Assembly: GCA_916048095.2 (NCBI GenBank) | Contig: OU696594.1 | Span: 282,001 to 346,000 of the forward strand | DNA: 64,000 bases | Direction: 5' to 3' | Source of the DNA: Sacculina carcini | Lineage: Eukaryota; Arthropoda; Thecostraca; Sacculinidae | In this document: one piece after another, positions 19,101-30,662 of the stretch | How positions within the stretch are numbered: the first letter of the stretch is position 1 | Layout: each line of letters opens with the position of its first letter | The notes under the pieces: generated by a model | What the model saw: only the letters and a program-made list of their open reading frames with translations | Databases searched by the model: none | What the model was told of the DNA's origin: nothing | Program-made: the position numbers and the translations under genes

Positions 19101-19935
19101 CACTTCCTTCAGATACACTTTGGAAAATTTAGAATTATACCGTATTGTAGACAACAAAATTTCTAGCACGATGGTATAATTAATTTTGATGTGTGACAAA
19201 TAGTTACTGAGAAATAGTAGAAAAATGAATTAATTTTAGTCACCCGGTGTTCAAGTGTAATTTTGGATGTATTTGAGAATTTTGCCAATTTTACACGTTT
19301 TTTGTATCACTTGTGGGTATAGATTAAAACTTTTCTTGTAGAACACAAAATTATCTACACAATAGTTAAAATTTTATAGCTGTACCATTGCTGGTTTATG
19401 ATAAATAGATAGCGGAATATTGACCAAAATATTCGCGTTTTTCAGTGCTAATTTTGCATTTTTGACTTTGTCATTTTGACTTCACACGGCCGTAAATTTT
19501 TTTAATACACTTTGGAAAATTACAAATTATACCGTGTTGTAGATGACAAAATTTCCAGTATGATGATATAATTGGTTTAGACGTGTCATAGTTAGTTGTT
19601 GATAAATAGAGAAAAAAGTATAGAAAATCGGACGCGTCGAGTTTAAATATATTTTTGAATGTAGACTGAAATTTTGTCATATTTACGTATTTTATATTTA
19701 ATTTTTGAATATGAATTATAGCCTACCGAGTAGAAAAGAATATTTTCTACACAGTGGTAATGTAGCTTAAATGTAGCCTATCGTGTAGCCAAGAAAATTT
19801 GCAACGTAATGGTATAAATTGTTAGCGGGTACACCAAGTGGTTAACGAGAAGCAGCTTGCAGAAAATGGACCAAGGAGGGTGTGACAGACAAACAGACAG
19901 ACACACACACAGAGGATCTGTTTTATATATATAGA
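16147..19935 (-). mobile_element. Helitron-like non-autonomous unit, left-arm copy
   Basis: On the minus strand it starts TCTATATATATAAAACAG (ending at 19935) and ends with hairpin CCGCACAACGGGCGG, nine bases, and CTAG (16150-16147). The bases outside are A before and T after, the Helitron insertion rule. Inside are a GACA/CA microsatellite, a diverged monomer, three 341-bp monomers and about nine hairpin modules. There is no Rep/helicase, so it is non-autonomous if it is a Helitron. The right-arm counterpart is 28751-33978. Confidence 0.7.
18322..19400 (-). repeat. 341-bp satellite array (3 monomers)
   Basis: The landmark CCCGGTGTTCAAGTG recurs at 18561, 18902 and 19243, spacing exactly 341 bp. 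Each monomer also has TATTCCTGTGTAATCGCAAG and TTTACACCGCC. The second and third monomers are nearly identical to each other, indicating recent local duplication. About 25 such monomers are spread over the window, always inside copies of the Helitron-like family or next to them. Confidence 0.9.
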
Positions 19936-20189
19936 TATATATAGCTGATTTTAACACTTATATTTATGGGGATGCCTAAAAGACACAGTTCACGCACTGA
20001 AGCCTGCAGCACTCATTCAGTAGTTGAGTACAGGCATTCAACGTGAATGTACGAATAATTTCATTGTGTTTCGAGTCTACAGCAAAACGGACAGCAATTC
20101 GAGAACACACGCAAAATATAATAATATTTTCAAGCTCTTTTACATGTTGAAAAGTATTTATGATAAGAATGAACGCCCAGTTAACAATT

Positions 20190-21343
20190 CATCATCATCA
20201 TCATATATTTGCCAAACCCAACATAACACAAACATTCACTCACAAAATACCTGATAATTTGCAATGTAGGATGGCTGGGCATACGAAGCCTGGAGGCTTG
20301 TACTGCCCTTTTTCAACATACAATATACATTAACATATATAACATATACAACTAATAATAAAAATGAAAGCTTTTTCATCATGCCACACTGTTAAGATGT
20401 TCCCATACGCATAAGCAGCATGTGTATCAATAATAAGTTTGAATATATTGTGTTCTTACTATTTTCTTGAAAGCTGACATCGATTGGGACATTTTGATTG
20501 GACTTGCTAATTGCTTCCAAAGTCGGATTCCTTGATGAAAAAGTGTCAGGTCTCTTGTTTTTGTGCGTGCAAAAGGAACCGCAAATTTGCCCACATGCCT
20601 GGGATTTACTTCGAAGTTATTTTGTATATTCTTCGGAAGACGAGTTTGGAATGCATTGAACATTTTCATTAAAGTATTGTATTTGATCAGGTCGTCAAAT
20701 TTCATAATGTTCAGTTGTTTGAACAATGGAGTAGAACGCTCATGTAAGTGTTTATTCATTATTATTCTCAATGCTCTTCTTTGGGCGATTCTTATTGGTT
20801 CCAAGTTTGTTGTGAACGTATTTCCCCATGTTTCGCAACAGTATTGCATATGTGGTTTAAACAGCGTGTTGTATAACTGCATATTTATTTTTTTATCGAA
20901 TATATTCCTAGTTTTACTCAATATAAAATTTATTTTGCTCAGATTGGAAGACACTTTATGTATTTGTTCTTTCCAGTTCAGAGAGCTGTCAAGGATGACT
21001 CCTAGAAATTTTGTTTTTTCACTCTTCTCGATGACTGAGCTCCCTAATTTTACGGTACCGACTTGACAGCGAGCCCTTCTATTGAATAATACATGACAGG
21101 ATTTTGCAATGTTCACTGTGAGTTTGTTGGAGATGAACCAATTGTGTATGCTTGCTACTTCTGAATTGATTTTTCCGTACAAATTATTGGCACATTTGTC
21201 CTTGAAAAACAAATTTGTATCGTTAGCGAATACTATTATTTTGCAATTTTTTGCCACACTGAAGATATCATTTATATATATCAAGAAGAGAGTAGGACCT
21301 AATACAGAACCCTGGGGCACTCCACATTGTATTGTTCGCAGTA

Positions 21344-21346
<3 letters not shown>
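20190..21346 (-). mobile_element. 5'-truncated LINE (CR1/Jockey-like) inserted at (TA)n
   Basis: Reading on the minus strand it starts within RT just upstream of GVPQGS (about 21346) and ends with a (GAT)n tail at 20190-20202. The other copies of this locus (27361 and about 28497) go directly from TTAACAATT into the (TA)n tract, so they are the empty site. It is a different family from the (GTT)n-tailed LINEs. Confidence 0.88.
20427..21346 (-). pseudogene. LINE reverse transcriptase, C-terminal half, altered catalytic motif
   Basis: The visible protein begins CGVPQGSVLGPTLF, where the copy is truncated, and runs about 300 residues to a stop at 20427. The catalytic motif reads FANDTNLF where the family has FADD, so the first catalytic aspartate is replaced by asparagine. 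Further motifs KFLGVILDSSLNWKEQI, YCCETWGNTF and QRRALRIIM are typical of the thumb and the C-terminal region of CR1/Jockey-group LINEs. There is no endonuclease or N-terminal RT. It is dead from truncation as well as the active-site change. The frame is otherwise open. Confidence 0.88.

Positions 21347-21433
<87 letters not shown>
21347..21433. repeat. (TA)n microsatellite
   Basis: About 43 TA dinucleotides between the truncated 5' end of the LINE and TTGTGTATACTATTTA. The corresponding tracts elsewhere are 25 bp (27361-27385) and 125 bp (28373-28497). Confidence 0.95.
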
Positions 21434-21436
<3 letters not shown>

Positions 21437-22021
21437 GTATACTATTTACAACATCGATGTATAATATATGTGAGTTAGCTTATATCGTATTTAATTCATG
21501 TACACATGGGACAGCCAGGCTTTAAACCGGTTTTGTATCCTAGAAAATTCTGTTGAGTGTGAAAAGTTCAGAAACTGAAAAAGACCGCAATTTTACAGAC
21601 AGTCCAATACATGCTTGCATGTTTCGTTTCACATGAATTTATTTGCAAAACATATTCATTCGTTTTTCGAAAGCGTCAAAGTTTCAAATTTGACACGTGT
21701 GGATTTTTTTTGGAAAATAGCCCAGATCACTCTCTGCCAAAAATGGTCTAACCACAAAATTAAGTAGACGTGCAGCTTTGTCTGGCCACAAACCAGATCC
21801 AAAGCTGCATACCCCCAATTCGGCCTTGATATCCTAAACCAACTACACATTATGGACAGATTACATAAGAGGGTAAAGAAGAAGCAAAATGATGAAATAA
21901 CTTGGGACCAGAAGATACACATAGCAAACACTTATAATGCTTATATTTTCTAGTACCTCACACACAAACTCAACCCGACACAAACTCAACCCCAAGCTAG
22001 TGATTATTTTTTAAGTAAAGA

Positions 22022-22193
22022 CGTAACGCGGTGGCTTGGAAATACCTGGAAAAAACATCAAAACAACTGTGTGTGGAAGTCATGTGCTTGGCACGTGAAT
22101 TTTGCAAACTGCAGCTGCACACATGTGCTAAGCACATGACTTCCACACACAGTTGTTTTGATGTTTTTTCCAGGTATTTCCAAGCCACTGCGT
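22022..22193. repeat. Foldback (short inverted repeat), left copy
   Basis: The arms of about 70 bp read GGTATTTCCAAGCCAC on one side and its complement on the other, around a loop containing GCACGTGAATTTTGCAAACTG. The loop is in the opposite orientation to that at 27696, as expected for the two arms of the big inverted repeat. Confidence 0.85.
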
Positions 22194-22319
22194 CTAAAAA
22201 TAGAATCTTTTGTGGCGTAGTGTAAAAACACAGCACATTTATATATACAGAAAACACCTATTTTACATAAATATATTATATGTCAGCTGTTTTTTGTTGT
22301 AGTCACTTTAGGGCACACA

Positions 22320-22474
22320 TGGAATAATGAGGTTTGAAATTGGTTTCGTTTCTGGTGCTCAAAAAGGTATATACACACGTTAATTAATATAAAAATAAAT
22401 ATAAAAAACAACCAAGGTCGTGCTCGAAAATGTTTTTGCTCAAACACAAGTTTTCATCGGCAAAGAGTTTCAGT
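22320..22474. repeat. Shared 155-bp block, copy 2
   Basis: Same sequence as 7498-7653, with one or two small differences. It includes about 40 bp of Penelope-like coding DNA at its left edge. Confidence 0.75.
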
Positions 22475-22745
22475 AGTTGTCAGTTTCAGTTTAGTCGCTG
22501 TCATCATCTTGCGAGGTTTAGGGTTCGAGTCCAGCATTTTTCTAATTTTTTACTTTATCGTTTTTATAGCCATTTTGCAGTATTGATATTCTGAATGTTT
22601 TTTCATCAATTCCATATTAATAATGTTATCGTCTTGTTTTATGAAGTATATTTTTCAACTGGCTGATCGGTTGGTGCTAGCTGTGCCGCACTCAGACCCT
22701 TACTGTGCCGCATGCGGAACGCGTGCCGCGGGTTGAGAGTCACTG
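22475..22745. mobile_element. hAT-like end fragment with a tRNA-like B box
   Basis: The right edge GGTTGAGAGTCACTG (22731-22745) resembles a hAT terminal repeat, preceded by GTGCCGC repeats as at 7736-7860. Near 22530 there is GGTTCGAGTCC, a perfect match to a Pol III B box, but no A box or tRNA fold, so at most a remnant of a tRNA-derived SINE. The left end of this element is not identified. Confidence 0.45.
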
Positions 22746-23719
22746 GCTTAGACCCATAAAAAGTCTTAACCAATAGAAAAGTCTAAATGTGAATGTTTTT
22801 ATTTTAGATGTGGCAAAATATTTTCCCTCGAACTGCCTCGAATTTAAACCCGCCCGTCGTGCGGAACTATAAATAGAATATAATGAATCAAAAAGCAAAA
22901 AGCTTATCCAATAGAAAAATATAAATTTGTAAATTCTTGTTTTAATTATTGACGAAGTTTTTTCCTCAACACTGCTCAAGTTCACACCCATCCTTCGTGT
23001 GTAGTAATTCAGAAGTGTAACACTATCAAAACAATGAAACCTTCTGTCATCTCTATAATTCCAGATTTATGCGTCCGCTAACACAGCATATTCATATAGT
23101 TGGCATTGTATGATATTACAACCCATATCCTTGTGCAACTTGAGTAGTTAACTTTTTTCCCAGTAGTATTTTACCCGCCCGTCGGGCGAAACAATTCATG
23201 TGTAAATATTGAGGACAATAAAACCTTTCTATTCAGTATAGTGTAGCATTAATTAAACTGTACCCAATAAAACCACACCATCCATGCTTGGAGCTAATAT
23301 GATGCATTCTGAATTGCGATTGGGCTTCAGTGAAATTTAATCGGTGTATATTCCTGTGTAATCGCAAGTGCGCATAATAGCTGTCAAATTGGAAATATGT
23401 GCTTTTGACTTTTCACCGCTGTAACTTCCTTCAGATACACTTTGGAAAATTACAAATTATACCGTATTGTAGAAAACGAGATTTCTAGCACGATGGTATA
23501 ATTTATTTCTACGTGTAACAAATAGTTACAATGAAATAGTAGAAAAATTAATTTATTTTAGTCGCCCGGTGTTCAAGTGTAGTTTTGGATGTATTTGAGA
23601 ATTTTGCCAATTTTACACGTGTTCTGTATCATTTGTGGGTATAAATTATAACTTTTCTTGTAGAACACAAGATTCTCTACACAGTAGTATATTCCTGTGT
23701 AATCGCAAGTGCGCATAAT

Positions 23720-25205
23720 TGTCGAATAATGAAAACTCCAACGGTAGATGGCGTTAGTTTCAACGGGTGAATCACAACGGGTGAATGAACTTGAACTTGA
23801 CCAGTGAATGTGAACTTGTATTGGTGTAACCCAGTTCAATTTGTGTACTATCAGTGGAACGGCGAGTGTGTGCGTTAGTACGATATTTCGACTTTTTAAT
23901 GTGAGTATGTTATGTAAACATCTGTATTAGAATTCGTATTGTGTTTGTGGTTGATATCGTATCAATTGGCCCTCTCACCTGATTGCGTCTGTGATAGCAA
24001 TATGTCAGTGCATAATTGCGTTGCACAGCTCAGTACGTAAACCCGGTCTATACGCTTGAACGTGTGGGTTTATATCACGCTACTGTACTGTACTGGGTGT
24101 GGGGTTCAATTGCTATTGTGCGTGCCAGTGTATCTCTTTATTGTTGTTTATTTCGTTATTGGTGTCATTTTCCAGGGAAAAACATTCGTGAGTTTGAATA
24201 TACATCTCCAGGAATGTCACTTTTGATCATGTTTTTCCATTGAGTCAAGAAGTTCGTCACATACATCCAACATGCCAGTCTCTCTCACGTGTGAATCAGC
24301 CGGGTGCGGAGAAGTCAAGACAGGTGACGACATGTCTACATGTATCGCACTGATGCAACTACATCAGAAGAACGTACATGACGTCAACCATTCACGACAG
24401 AAACCGCCGAAGATAAACCGCCCAACGATTCAACAAAATGTCAGGGAAGACGAAAGGGCTGCATTCACCAGAAAATGGCAGTTGTTTAAGGATGGGACGG
24501 ATCTAATTGGAGGTCAAGTCAACGCCCAGCTGCTGGCCTGCTGTGAGGCCGAACGAGAGTCGGCTTTGTTCAGAGAGGACCCGGACATTTCCAGCAGGAC
24601 GGAGAAAGAGGTGTTACAGGCTATCGAGCGACTGACGGTGGTGAGAGCACCATTGAGTGTGAGACGATCAGCGCTGCTGCAGATGACTCAAGATCCGGGA
24701 GAGAGCGTGCGGCACTTCGTCGCCAGACTGAAAGGCGCCGCAAATGTATGCGAATGGAGGAAGTCTAACGTTTGCAGGGCTCGCGGATGCTCCAGCTCTA
24801 TCGTCTGTGATTACACAGAAGATATTGTTAAACTCGTTCTTCTCAACGGGTTATCAAATAACGACATACGGAAAGAGATCCTAGGTAACGCGGACATCGA
24901 CAACAAGACACTGAATGACACACTCGCTCTGGTGGACAGCCGGGAGACTGCGTGTAGAGCTATGGAGGGCATCAGCGCGGGTGTCGCCGCCAGCTCCTAC
25001 AAGAAAACAACGCGCCGGAGATTCAACCCTCGTCCAGGCTCGACCGTCAGTGAAGGTACAAACTACCAGGCCATGATGCGGTGTCGCTGCGGCCGCCTCA
25101 CGCCTAAATTTGGCGTTGTCAGAGGCAAACACAATCAATTTGACACATGTCTGGATTGTTGGAAAAAATCTCGCGCAACTGGATCCAAGAGATCACAAAA
25201 CAGAT
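23720..25205 (+). mobile_element. Gypsy-type family C, 5' part (LTR, leader, gag), fossil
   Basis: The LTR is about 134 bp (23720-23853, TGTCGAA to CTATCA), followed by a candidate primer site (TGGAACGGCGAG), a leader of about 410 bp and a gag frame. The copy ends abruptly in gag and joins AT-rich DNA (AGATATATTTGAACAGATAT). The same end join is seen at 43690, so 23720-27000 and 42202-46600 are copies of one arrangement. It is broken: pol and the second LTR are absent. The two copies differ by well under 1 percent over gag. Confidence 0.8.
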
Positions 25206-25213
25206 ATATTTGA
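24272..25213 (+). CDS. gag-like protein of family C
   Basis: A 313-codon frame from the first ATG after the leader. It has a capsid-like helical region (RREALL-type stretches such as VRRSALLQMTQDPGESVRHF, then IVKLVLLNGLSNNDIRKEIL) and a C-terminal cysteine cluster (RCRCGRLTPKFG...DTCLDCWKK) that may bind zinc or nucleic acid. The last few codons come from DNA beyond the truncation. The matching frame at 42754-43695 differs at only a few residues. Confidence 0.7.
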   Translation: MPVSLTCESAGCGEVKTGDDMSTCIALMQLHQKNVHDVNHSRQKPPKINRPTIQQNVREDERAAFTRKWQLFKDGTDLIGGQVNAQLLACCEAERESALFREDPDISSRTEKEVLQAIERLTVVRAPLSVRRSALLQMTQDPGESVRHFVARLKGAANVCEWRKSNVCRARGCSSSIVCDYTEDIVKLVLLNGLSNNDIRKEILGNADIDNKTLNDTLALVDSRETACRAMEGISAGVAASSYKKTTRRRFNPRPGSTVSEGTNYQAMMRCRCGRLTPKFGVVRGKHNQFDTCLDCWKKSRATGSKRSQNRYI

Positions 25214-26560
25214 ACAGATATATTTATATGATTCAGATATATTTATACAGATATAAACAGATATATTATTTTTTGGTGTTACAAATATTTACTGAGAAAT
25301 AGTAGAAAAAGGAATTAATTTCAGTCGCCCGGTGTTCAAGTGCAATTTTGGATGTATTTGAGAATTTTGCCAATTTTACACGTTTTTTGTATCATTCGTG
25401 GGTATAAATTATAGCTTATCTTGCAGAACACAAAATTATCTACACAGTAGTATATTCCTGTGTAATCGCAAGTGCGCATAATAGCTGTCAAATTGGCAAT
25501 ATGTCCTTTTGACTTTACACCGCCGAAACTTCCTTCAGATACACTTTGGAAAATTACAAATTATACCGTATTGTAGAAAACAAGATTTCTAGCACGATGG
25601 TATACTTTATTTTTATGTGTAACAAATATTTATTGAGAAATAGTAGAAAAATGAATATAGTTTAGTCGCCCGGTGTTCAAGTGTAATTTAGGATGTAATT
25701 GAGAATTTTGCCAATTTTACACGTTTTTTGTATCATTTGTGGGTATAAATTATAACTTATATTGTAGAACACAAAGTTTTCTACACAGTAGTATATTCTT
25801 GTGTAATCGCAAGTGCGTAAATTGTGATTGGACTTCAGTGAAATTAAATCAGTGTATATTCCTGTGTAATCGCAAGTGCGCATAATAGCTGTCAAATTGG
25901 CAACATGACATTTTGACTTTACACCGCCGTAACTTCCTTTAGATACATTTTGGAAAATTAAAAATTCTACCGTATTGTAGAAAACAAATTTCTAGCACGA
26001 TGGTATAATTAATTTTGATGTGTGACAAATAGTTACTGAGAAATAGTAGAAAAATGAATTGATTTTAGTCACCCGGTGTTCAAGTGTAATTTTGGATGTA
26101 TTTGAGAATTTTGCCAATTTTACACGTTTTTTTGTATCATTTGTGGGTATAAATTATACCTTTTCTTGTAGAACACAAGATTTTCTACACAGTAGTATAT
26201 TCCTGTGTAATCGTAAGTGCGCATAATAGCTGTCAAATTGGCAATATGTCCTTTTGACTTTACACCGCCGTAACTTCCTTCAGGTACACTTTGGAAAATT
26301 AAAAATTCTACCGTATTGTAGAAAACAAGATTTCTAGCACGATGGTATAATTTATTTTTATGTGTAACAAATCATTACCGAGAAATAGTAGAAAAATGAA
26401 TTAATTATATTCGCCCGGTGTTCAAGTGTAATTTTGTATGTATTTGAGAATTTTGCCAATTTTACACGTTTTTTTGTATCATTTGTGGGTATAAATTATA
26501 CCTTTTCTTGTAGAACACAAGATTCTCTACACAATAGTGAAAATGTTATAGCTGTAACAT
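25206..26560 (-). repeat. AT-rich join and 341-bp satellite array
   Basis: AGATATATTTGAACAGATAT-like repeats at 25206-25266, then monomers with landmarks at 25328, 25668, 26071 and 26413. It corresponds to 43691-46060, which has three more monomers. No gene. Confidence 0.85.
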
Positions 26561-27107
26561 TGCTGGTTTATGAAAAATAGATAGCGGAATATTGACCAAA
26601 ATATTCGCGTTTTTCAGTGCTAATTTTGCATTTTTGACTTTGTCATTTTGACTTCACACGGCCGTAAATTTTTTTAATACACTTTGGAAAATTAAAAATT
26701 ATACCGTGTTGTAGATGACAAAATTTCCAGTATGATGATATAATTGGTTTAGACGTGTCATAATTAGTTGTTGAGAAATAGAGAAAAAAGTATAGAAAAT
26801 CGGACGCGTCGAGTTTAAATATATTTTTGAATGTCGACTGAAATTTTGTCATATTTACGTATTTTATATTTAATTTTTGAATATGAATTATAGCCTACCG
26901 AGTAGAAAAGAATATTTTCTACACAGTGGTAATGTAGCTTAAATGTAGCCTATCGTGTAGCCAAGAAAATTTGCAACGTAATGGTAAAAATTGTTAGCGG
27001 GTACACCAAGTGGTTACCGAGAAGCAGCTTGCAGAAAATGGACCAAGGAGGGTGGGACAGACAAACAGACAGACACACACACAGAGGATCTGTTTTATAT
27101 ATATAGA

Positions 27108-27535
27108 TATATATAGCTGATTTTAACACTTATATTTATGGGGATGCCTAAAAGACACAGTTCACGCACTGAAGCCTGCAGCACTCAGTCAGTAGTTGAG
27201 TACAGGCATTCAACGTGAATGTACGAATAATTTCATTGTGTTTCGAGTCTACAGCAAAACGGACAGCAATTCGAGAACACACGCAAAATATAATAATATT
27301 TTCAAGCTCTTTTACATGTTGAAAAGTATTTATGATAAGAATGAACGCCCAGTTAACAATTATATATATATATATATATATATATTGTGTATACTATTTA
27401 GAACATCGATGTATAATATATGTGAGTTAGCTTATATCGTATTTAATTCATGTACACATGGGACAGCCAGGCTTTAAACCGGTTTTGTATCCTAGCAAAT
27501 TCTGTTGAGTGTGAAAAGTTCAGAAACTGAAAAAG
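27108..27535. other. Inner segment, extra copy
   Basis: This matches 19936-20189 plus 21433-21590 without the LINE, including a 25-bp (TA)n tract at 27361-27385. It is the empty-site version of the LINE insertion. About 360 bp corresponding to 21591-21949 is missing between it and the foldback. Confidence 0.75.
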
Positions 27536-27857
27536 TCTAGTACCTCACACACAAACTCAACCCGACACAAACTCAACCCCAAGCTAGGGATTATTTTTGA
27601 CGTAAAGACGTAACGCGGTGGCTTGAAAATACCTGGAAAAAACATCAAAACAACTGTGTGTGGAAGTCATGTGCTTAGCACATGTGTGCAGCTGCAGTTT
27701 GCAAAATTCACGTGCCAAGCACATGACTTCCACACACAGTTGTTTTGATGTTTTTTCCAGGTATTTCCAAGCCACCGCGTTACGTCTTTACGTCAAAAAT
27801 AATCACTAGCTTGGGGTTGAGTTTGTGTCGGGTTGAGTTTGTGTGTGAGGTACTAGA
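27536..27857. repeat. Foldback (short inverted repeat), right copy
   Basis: The arms run from TCTAGTACCTCACACAC at 27536 and its complement ending at 27857, about 145 bp each, around a loop centred near 27696. It lies at the inner edge of the right arm of the large inverted repeat. It contains no open frame and has no transposon-type terminal motif that I recognise. Confidence 0.9.
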
Positions 27858-28369
27858 CAATAAAAGCATTATAACTTTTTGCTATGTGTATCTTCTGGTC
27901 CCAAGTTATTTCATCATTTTGCTTCTTCTTTACCCTCTTATGTAATCTGTCCATAATGTGTAGTTGGTTTAGGATATCAAGGCCAAATTGGGGGTATGCA
28001 GCTTTGGATCTGGTTTGTGGCCAGACAAAGCTGCACGTCTACTTAATTTTGTGGTTAGACCATTTTTGGCAGTGAGTGCTCTGGGCTATTTTCCCAAAAA
28101 ATTCCACACGTGTCAAATTTGAAACTTTGACGCTTTCGAAAAAAGAATGAATATGTTTTGCAAATAAATTCATGTGAAACGAAACATGCAAGCATGTATT
28201 GGACTGTCTGTAAAATTGCGGTCTTTTTCAGTTTCTGAACTTTTCACACTCAACAGAATTTGCTAGGATACAAAACCGGTTTAAAGCCTGGCTGTCCCAT
28301 GTGTACATGAATTAAATACGATATAAGCTAACTCACATATATTATACATCGATGTTCTAAATAGTATAC

Positions 28370-28500
<131 letters not shown>

Positions 28501-30111
28501 GTTAACTGGGCGTTCATTCTTATCATAAATACTTTTCAACATGTAAAAGAGCTTGAAAATATTATTATATTTTGCGTGTGTTCTCGAATTGCTGTCCGTT
28601 TTGCTGTAGACTCGAAACACAATGAAATTATTCGTACATTCACGTTGAATGCCTGTACTCAACTACTGACTGAGTGCTGCAGGCTTCAGTGCGTGAACTG
28701 TGTCTTTTAGGCATCCCCATAAATATAAGTGTTAAAATCAGCTATATATATCTATATATATAAAACAGATCCTCTGTGTGTGTGTCTGTCTGTTTGTCTG
28801 TCCCACCCTCCTTGGTCCATTTTCTGCAAGCTGCTTCTCGGTAACCACTTGGTGTACCCGCTAACAATTTATACCATTACGTTGCAAATTTTCTTGGCTA
28901 CACGATAGGCTACATTTAAGCTACATTACCACTGTGTAGAAAATATTCTTTTCTACTCGGTAGGCTATAATTCATATTCAAAAATTAAATATAAAATACG
29001 TAAATATGACAAAATTTCAGTCTACATTCAAATATATATTTTAACTCGACGCGTCCGATTTTCTATACTTTTTTCTCTATTTCTCAACAACTAACTATGA
29101 CACGTCTAAACCAATTATATCATCATACTGGAAATGTTGTCATCTACAACACGGTATAACTTTTAATTTTCCAAAGTGTATTAAAAAAATTTACAGCCGT
29201 GTGAAGTCAAAATGACAAAGTCAAAAATGCAAAATTAGCACTGAAAAACGCGAATATTTTGGTCAATATTCCGCTATCTATTTTTCATAAACCAGCAATG
29301 GTACAGCTATAAAATTTTCACTATTGTGTAGATAATTTTGTGTTCTACAAGATAAGTTAAAATTTATACCCTCAAATGATACAAAAAACGTGTAAAATTG
29401 GCAAAATTCTCAAATACATCCAAAACTACACTTGAACACCGAAGCGACTAAAATAAATTAATTTTTCTACTATTTCACAGTAACTATTTGTTACACGTAG
29501 AAATAAATTATACCATCGTGCTAGAAATCTCGTTTTCTACAATACGTATAATTTGTAATTTTCCAAAGTGTATCTTAGGGAAGTTACAGCGGTGTAAAGT
29601 CAAAAGGACATATTGCCAATTTGACAGCTATTATGCGCACTTGCGATTACACAGGAATATACACCATCAGGCTTTATTAAGTTTCACTGAAGCCCAATCA
29701 CAATTAAGAATGCATCATATTAGCTCCAAGCATGGATGGTGTGGTTTTATTGGGTACAGTTTAATTAATTAACTATACTGAATAGAAAGGCTTTATTGTC
29801 CTCAATATTTACACATGAATTGTTCCGCCCGACGGGCGGGTAAAATATTACTGGGAACAAAGTTTACTACTGAATTTTACTGTATAATTTAATTGGTTTA
29901 ATTTCAAGTTCCATACGCTTGAGTTGCATAAGGATACGGATTGTAATATCATGCAATGCCAACTATATGCATCTGCTGTTTTAGCGGAAGCATTAATCTG
30001 GAATTATAGAGATGACAGAAAGTTTCATTGTTTTGTTAGTGTTACACTTCTGAATTACTACACACGAAGTACGGGTGAGAATTTGAGCAGTGTTGAGGGA
30101 AAAAACATCGT

Positions 30112-30633
30112 CAATAATTAAAACAAGAATTTACAAATTTGACTTTTTCTATTGGTCGTTTTTCATCAATTTTCTTTGTGTTTGTTTCGTGTTTGAGTTC
30201 TGAATTATTCCGCACGACGGGCAGCTTTAAATATGAGGCGGGTTGTGGAAAAACATGTTTTCTAAATTGAAACATAAATTTCACATTTAGACTTTTATAT
30301 TGGCTTAAACTTTCCTATGGGTTTGTTTTTCTTTTTCAATTTTCACTAATTTTTTTGTGAATTGAATATTAATTATATTTTAATAACTGTTCCGCACGAC
30401 GGGCGGGCTCAAATGTATCTATAAAGAGTGGGTTTAAATGATAGCGAGGTATATGATATTTTGCCAGCAGTAAACATTCTAGCGATAAAAGTAGAATAGC
30501 TCTTAAACAAATGATTTTGGAGAATGATGTGAACCTTTAAATATATTTTGCGATCTGATGATATCATATATGTATTAGGAATAATACGTAGCAGAATATA
30601 GATTGCATAAAATAATATCGGCTGTAATATCAA
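30112..30633. repeat. 520-bp direct duplication, copy 1
   Basis: Nearly identical to 32219-32739. The two copies flank the two-LTR element in direct orientation. The single-copy equivalent is in the left arm at about 17370-17900. Confidence 0.9.
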
Positions 30634-30662
30634 TAATATCGGCTGTAATATCAATAATAACC

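Larger units (their letters stand above)
15785..22193. repeat. Left arm of large inverted repeat
   Basis: The arm is collinear, as reverse complement, with 27605-34330. Outer end: GCATCCCTCATCGAGAG at about 15786 against CTCTCGATGAGGGATGC at about 34330. Inner end: the small foldback at 22022-22193 against the one at 27536-27857. The arm contains a solo-LTR-like piece, a Helitron-like unit and an inner segment. It carries a LINE (20190-21346) that the other arm lacks. Confidence 0.85.
19936..22319. other. Inner segment of the left arm
   Basis: Apart from the LINE, the (TA)n tract and the foldback listed separately, this is unique-looking AT-rich DNA shared with the right arm (27605-28750, inverted) and partly with 27108-27535. 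I recognise no gene. The bases at 22194-22319 are found only here. Confidence 0.6.
22746..27107 (-). mobile_element. Helitron-like unit, truncated and interrupted by LTR element C
   Basis: The 5' end (TCTATATATATAAAACAG on the minus strand) is at 27107; the CTAG end is missing because the copy is cut by the hAT-like fragment at 22745. Hairpin modules lie near 22848, 22986 and 23172. Satellite monomers lie at 23340-23719 and 25270-26560, separated by the LTR/gag piece 23720-25205. Confidence 0.65.

Noticed and set aside
22490-22545. tRNA gene
   Set aside because: Only a B-box match (GGTTCGAGTCC) is present; no cloverleaf or A box can be drawn.
7728-22753. A 7 of 8 match between GCGTAGAC before the hAT end at 7736 and GCTTAGAC after the hAT-like end at 22745, suggesting one 15-kb element
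   Set aside because: The DNA outside the two sites belongs to different sequence contexts, so they are unlikely to be two sides of one insertion.
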